DNA from: Paramecium tetraurelia
Taxonomy: Eukaryota > Ciliophora > Oligohymenophorea > Peniculida > Parameciidae
Assembly (NCBI RefSeq): GCF_000165425.1
Contig: NW_001798969.1
Location: 19,022 to 83,021 of the forward strand
Direction of reading: 5' to 3'
DNA length: 64,000 bases
Position numbers and translations under genes: made by a program. The notes under the pieces were generated by a model. It did not search any database. It was not told where the DNA came from and saw nothing but the letters and a program-made list of their open reading frames with translations. Shown here piece after piece: positions 61,238 to 64,000 of the stretch (the first letter of the stretch is position 1; every line of letters begins with the position of its first letter).

Positions 61238-61726
61238 TCATCCCATCCAATTGGTTTTATTCTTCATCTGAATCCTAAACTAATTCCATTCCTAGTTTCT
61301 ATCATGTTTCTGATCAATTAGTACATTTTTCATTGCAGCTTACACATTTATTGCTGTATCCGAAGTTGTAGGATATTATTCTTATCACTAATATCTAATC
61401 ACATTAGGATAGTCATCAACATATAAGTCCTTCCATTTAAATGATTTGATTCTTTCTTTGACTTAGTATTTTTTATAATTCCTTATAAAGAATCTAATTA
61501 ACAATAAATTAAATTACATACTTGTTGTGAATTTTGCACTTTTGTTACTTTAATAGATTTATATCATTGGTGACACATAAAATTTTATATTCTTTTGGAT
61601 ATCATAATATTCATGATATTCTTCTAATATAATCACTTTTGTTTATTTGTAAATTACATGAGTCAGTTAATCTCAAATCTTATAGAATAAGTTGCCATTT
61701 TTTATACAGAAGCCAATTGTTCCCAT
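61238..61726 (-). CDS. small hypothetical gene, ends not resolved
   Basis: Coding-like minus-strand exons: VIILEEYHEYYDIQKNIKFY and QIYQSNKSAKFTTS (about 61,520-61,640), then after a 24-nt intron (61,494-61,517) FFIRNYKKYQVKERIKSFKW and KDLYVDDYPNVIRYQ followed by TGA at 61,385-61,387. The same frame continues beyond the TGA for 48 further sense codons (YPTTSDTAINVQAAMKNVLI and on) to a TGA at 61,238. Another frame of that tail also looks coding, with a CxxC pair (NKCVSCNEKCTN). The start is uncertain; 61,726 is one possibility with a 36-nt intron. Function unknown. Confidence 0.4.
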
Positions 61727-62187
61727 ATTAATAAATATTTCTAATTTATTCTTGGTTATCTTCAATACCATTCAATCATTATTAAAGCGTACAAATGCAA
61801 ATATACGAGAATGGATAAATCTCTTTATAATTATTACTAAAAATACCCTTTCTTTGAACTTTAGATTTTATCTGACATTTAATTATAATTCTTTATCTCT
61901 GAAAAACCAAGGACTTTTCTTTTATATTTTAAATTAAATCAATATTCCTCTTTTATTTATCATTCATATTTTTGCTATTTTCACTATTGAATCAAAATCT
62001 ATGGAAGAATTAAATTATTTTGATATATATATTTTCATTCTAATAATTAAATTATATGTTCAGCAGAAACTCTTAGCGATGTAACTTTATGGAAATAAAA
62101 TAATTCTTTTATTTAATTTAATTCAGAATTATTTATTAGTTATTTTGGATTCAGTTCTACGATTTCAGTTTTGACCACTAATTGTAA
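61727..62187. other. intergenic region
   Basis: 460 bp of AT-rich sequence. Open frames here are low-complexity hydrophobic readings of AT-rich DNA, and I do not support a gene. Confidence 0.45.
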
Positions 62188-63529
62188 TCAATACTTAATA
62201 CCTGAAAATATATTTTCCAACCCTTTTAACATTTTTTCAAGTAATTCATTATCTTGCAGTTATTCAAACAAAATAGTGAAATTCGAAATAATTTGATTGT
62301 TAATAAGAACCAAAATAATATCTCTGTCTTTTGACAGTGTTAAATTTACAAAAGACTAGATAAAATTAGTATTTTTCAACTACACTTATTTAAAAATTTC
62401 TTAAAAGACCATTTAATTTTCTATTAATAACTTTTACTGTTTCTCAGTTCCTTTACAAAGCAAAAGACAGCAAGTTAAAACCTAAAATATAGTAAAAAAT
62501 ATTAACATCCATCTTTTTAATTCTAGAATTTTTATCTTTCAATAGTGTTTCAGCCACATCTAAAAATTTTAATGATAAAATATGATCACACACTTAACCA
62601 CCGCTCTCAAAAAGATCATAAAGGAACTCAAAAGATTTAATACTTATTTTTCTTTTTTAATTAACAACTAATCTTAATAATTTAGGGACTATGTTGCTTT
62701 GTACAATATAAAGGCTTTTTTCATAAGTAGATGGTATTATTTCACACAAAAATACTAAACAAGTTTGAATTATAATTTCATCATCATAATTATTTATAAA
62801 ATTACATAACTACAGAATTATTTCTTTAACAGTCTCTTCTTTTAGATGAGTAATTCCGTCTGAACAGATATTGGTAAGACTCCAGATACACTATTCAATA
62901 GTTTTAGGATCCTTCAATTTCGATAGTAGTCTAAGTATCGATTCAACCCCACCTTTCTACCTAACCTAATCTCTGCAAACTTATTATAATTCTCCTTCAG
63001 TTGCTATGTTACCTAATGTCCAATTTGCTTATAATTAAATTTATTGATAAGTTGAATTCAAATATTGTAGAATAATATCAATACCATCATTTTAAATAAT
63101 TAATTTATCGAACGCTTAGAATGTAGCTATATTACCAAGAATCCAAAGAACATCATATTAAATTAATGGAATCTCATTAGTTTTGATTAAATGAATCAAT
63201 TTTGGAATAAGTATTTATGCGTTTAAAATATTCATATCATGGTCTTCATATTCTTCTAAGTTATACTTTGTTAAATATTTTTTTAAAATGAATAATTCAA
63301 CATATAATGATATAATGTCCTCCGATTCCAATTTAATATTAAGTACATCGTTAGCAGAAACCTACATGAATTAGTGTGATTCGATAATTTCTAAAAATTA
63401 ATCAACAACTTATTTTGGGATAGTATTAGGCAACAATAATTTAGATGCTTCAATTTCTTCTGATAAACCTTAGTCCAATTCTAAATTGTTTATTGTTTAG
63501 AATTAACCTTCTTAATTATGAATAGACAT
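62188..63529 (-). CDS. importin-alpha-like armadillo-repeat protein, 436 aa
   Basis: Two exons with a 31-nt intron (62,451-62,481, beginning GTTTT), 437 codons. The middle shows armadillo repeats with the importin-alpha hallmark W/N ladder: VLWILGNIATFQAFDKLI, LQANWTLGNIATEGEL and CIWSLTNICSDG. The N-terminus is acidic and Gln-rich and lacks the basic importin-beta-binding domain expected in canonical importin alpha. The later repeats lose the Trp/Asn pairs. The protein may be a divergent nuclear-transport adaptor or another ARM scaffold. The start is the first ATG; the single frame runs through all repeats. Confidence 0.82.
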
Positions 63530-64000
63530 TATTCTAAAATAATTATTAGCTCAGAAATGTACCAGATATTGACAAATTAAAATGAATGAAAAAAAATCAA
63601 AAATTTCATTACTACAATTCAATAATTTATTATAATGCTCAATTAATGGCTATAAAAATTCCCAATAGCTACTCTAGAATTTCTAGTCATAGCAGATATT
63701 ATTATATTCCAAATTAAAATAATTATTAATTACATAAATATATCATTCCTTAAATTTTATTACACTAAAAAAAGGATATGGATTTGCTTATATTGATTGC
63801 TTTTTTTATTTTTTACAAACTTTTTCGCTAATTTTACTTATTAAAGTATGAAAGGTTCCATATATTTGGATCAATAAATTCACTAATAAAACTAGAAGTA
63901 ACAATATAATATGAAACCAGCCTAGATTTATCTAGAAATTACTGCTTATTATTGTTTTAAAAGTGGTCCAATACATAGCAGATGTTAAGGTAAATATAAA
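63530..64000. other. right end of the window, intergenic
   Basis: 470 bp of AT-rich sequence upstream of the armadillo gene. No coding frame, RNA gene or repeat could be supported. Confidence 0.45.

Noticed and set aside
1-64000. tRNA, rRNA or CRISPR features
   Set aside because: I saw no convincing TPsiC/anticodon arms, rRNA segments or regular spacer-repeat arrays in any intergenic stretch; a tRNAscan or covariance search would be decisive.

Overview
The window is nuclear DNA of a ciliate, almost certainly Paramecium and probably its somatic macronuclear genome. Long conserved proteins read through TAA and TAG (glutamine) and end only at TGA. About fifty introns resolved by frame continuity are 21-32 nt long, most often 25 nt. 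Base composition is very AT-rich, genes lie 10-60 bp apart, and there is a trichocyst matrix protein gene. All coordinates assume this code, so most real genes are invisible under the standard code. Layout. 1-3,228 is gene-poor and carries a decayed Tc1/mariner (IS630-like) transposase. 3,229-5,508 (-) is a zinc-finger/GTPase-like protein. 5,509-8,025 is decayed. 8,026-9,643 (+) is a protein kinase. 9,949-19,571 (-) is one giant membrane protein with tandem N-terminal modules, cysteine-rich furin-like repeats, an REJ/GPS-like region and several C-terminal membrane segments. 19.6-21.5 kb holds a decayed gene. 21.5-33.4 kb is dense: AGC kinase, coiled-coil protein, small hypothetical, tubulin-tyrosine-ligase-like enzyme, MORN-repeat protein, type I membrane protein, ankyrin protein and a methyltransferase. 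33.5-35.0 kb is a broken gene. Two minus genes follow (coiled-coil, hypothetical), then a gap, a hypothetical protein and a hybrid histidine kinase. The very large type III phosphatidylinositol 4-kinase alpha gene occupies 42.6-49.7 kb. Then come an unresolved gene, a trichocyst matrix protein, a coiled-coil protein with an acidic Asn/Glu-rich tail, inositol-3-phosphate synthase, a small helix-turn-helix protein, a 104-aa protein, a coiled-coil protein, the AP-4 mu subunit, a 281-aa possibly mitochondrial protein, ribosomal protein eL21, methionine sulfoxide reductase B, an unresolved minus gene and an importin-alpha-like armadillo protein. Functional themes are cilia and cortex (TTLL, MORN, coiled coils), regulated secretion and trafficking (trichocyst protein, AP-4 mu, PI4K), signalling (three kinases) and inositol/phosphoinositide metabolism (INO1 and PI4K, neighbours but not demonstrably co-regulated). 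There are no operons in the bacterial sense. I resolved complete exon structures with exact 3n coding lengths for most genes. Several otherwise intact genes are broken by a single base, often at a homopolymer, which points to assembly error or recent decay. No tRNA, rRNA or CRISPR feature was recognised. Functions are inferred from motifs read by eye, and no database search was possible.
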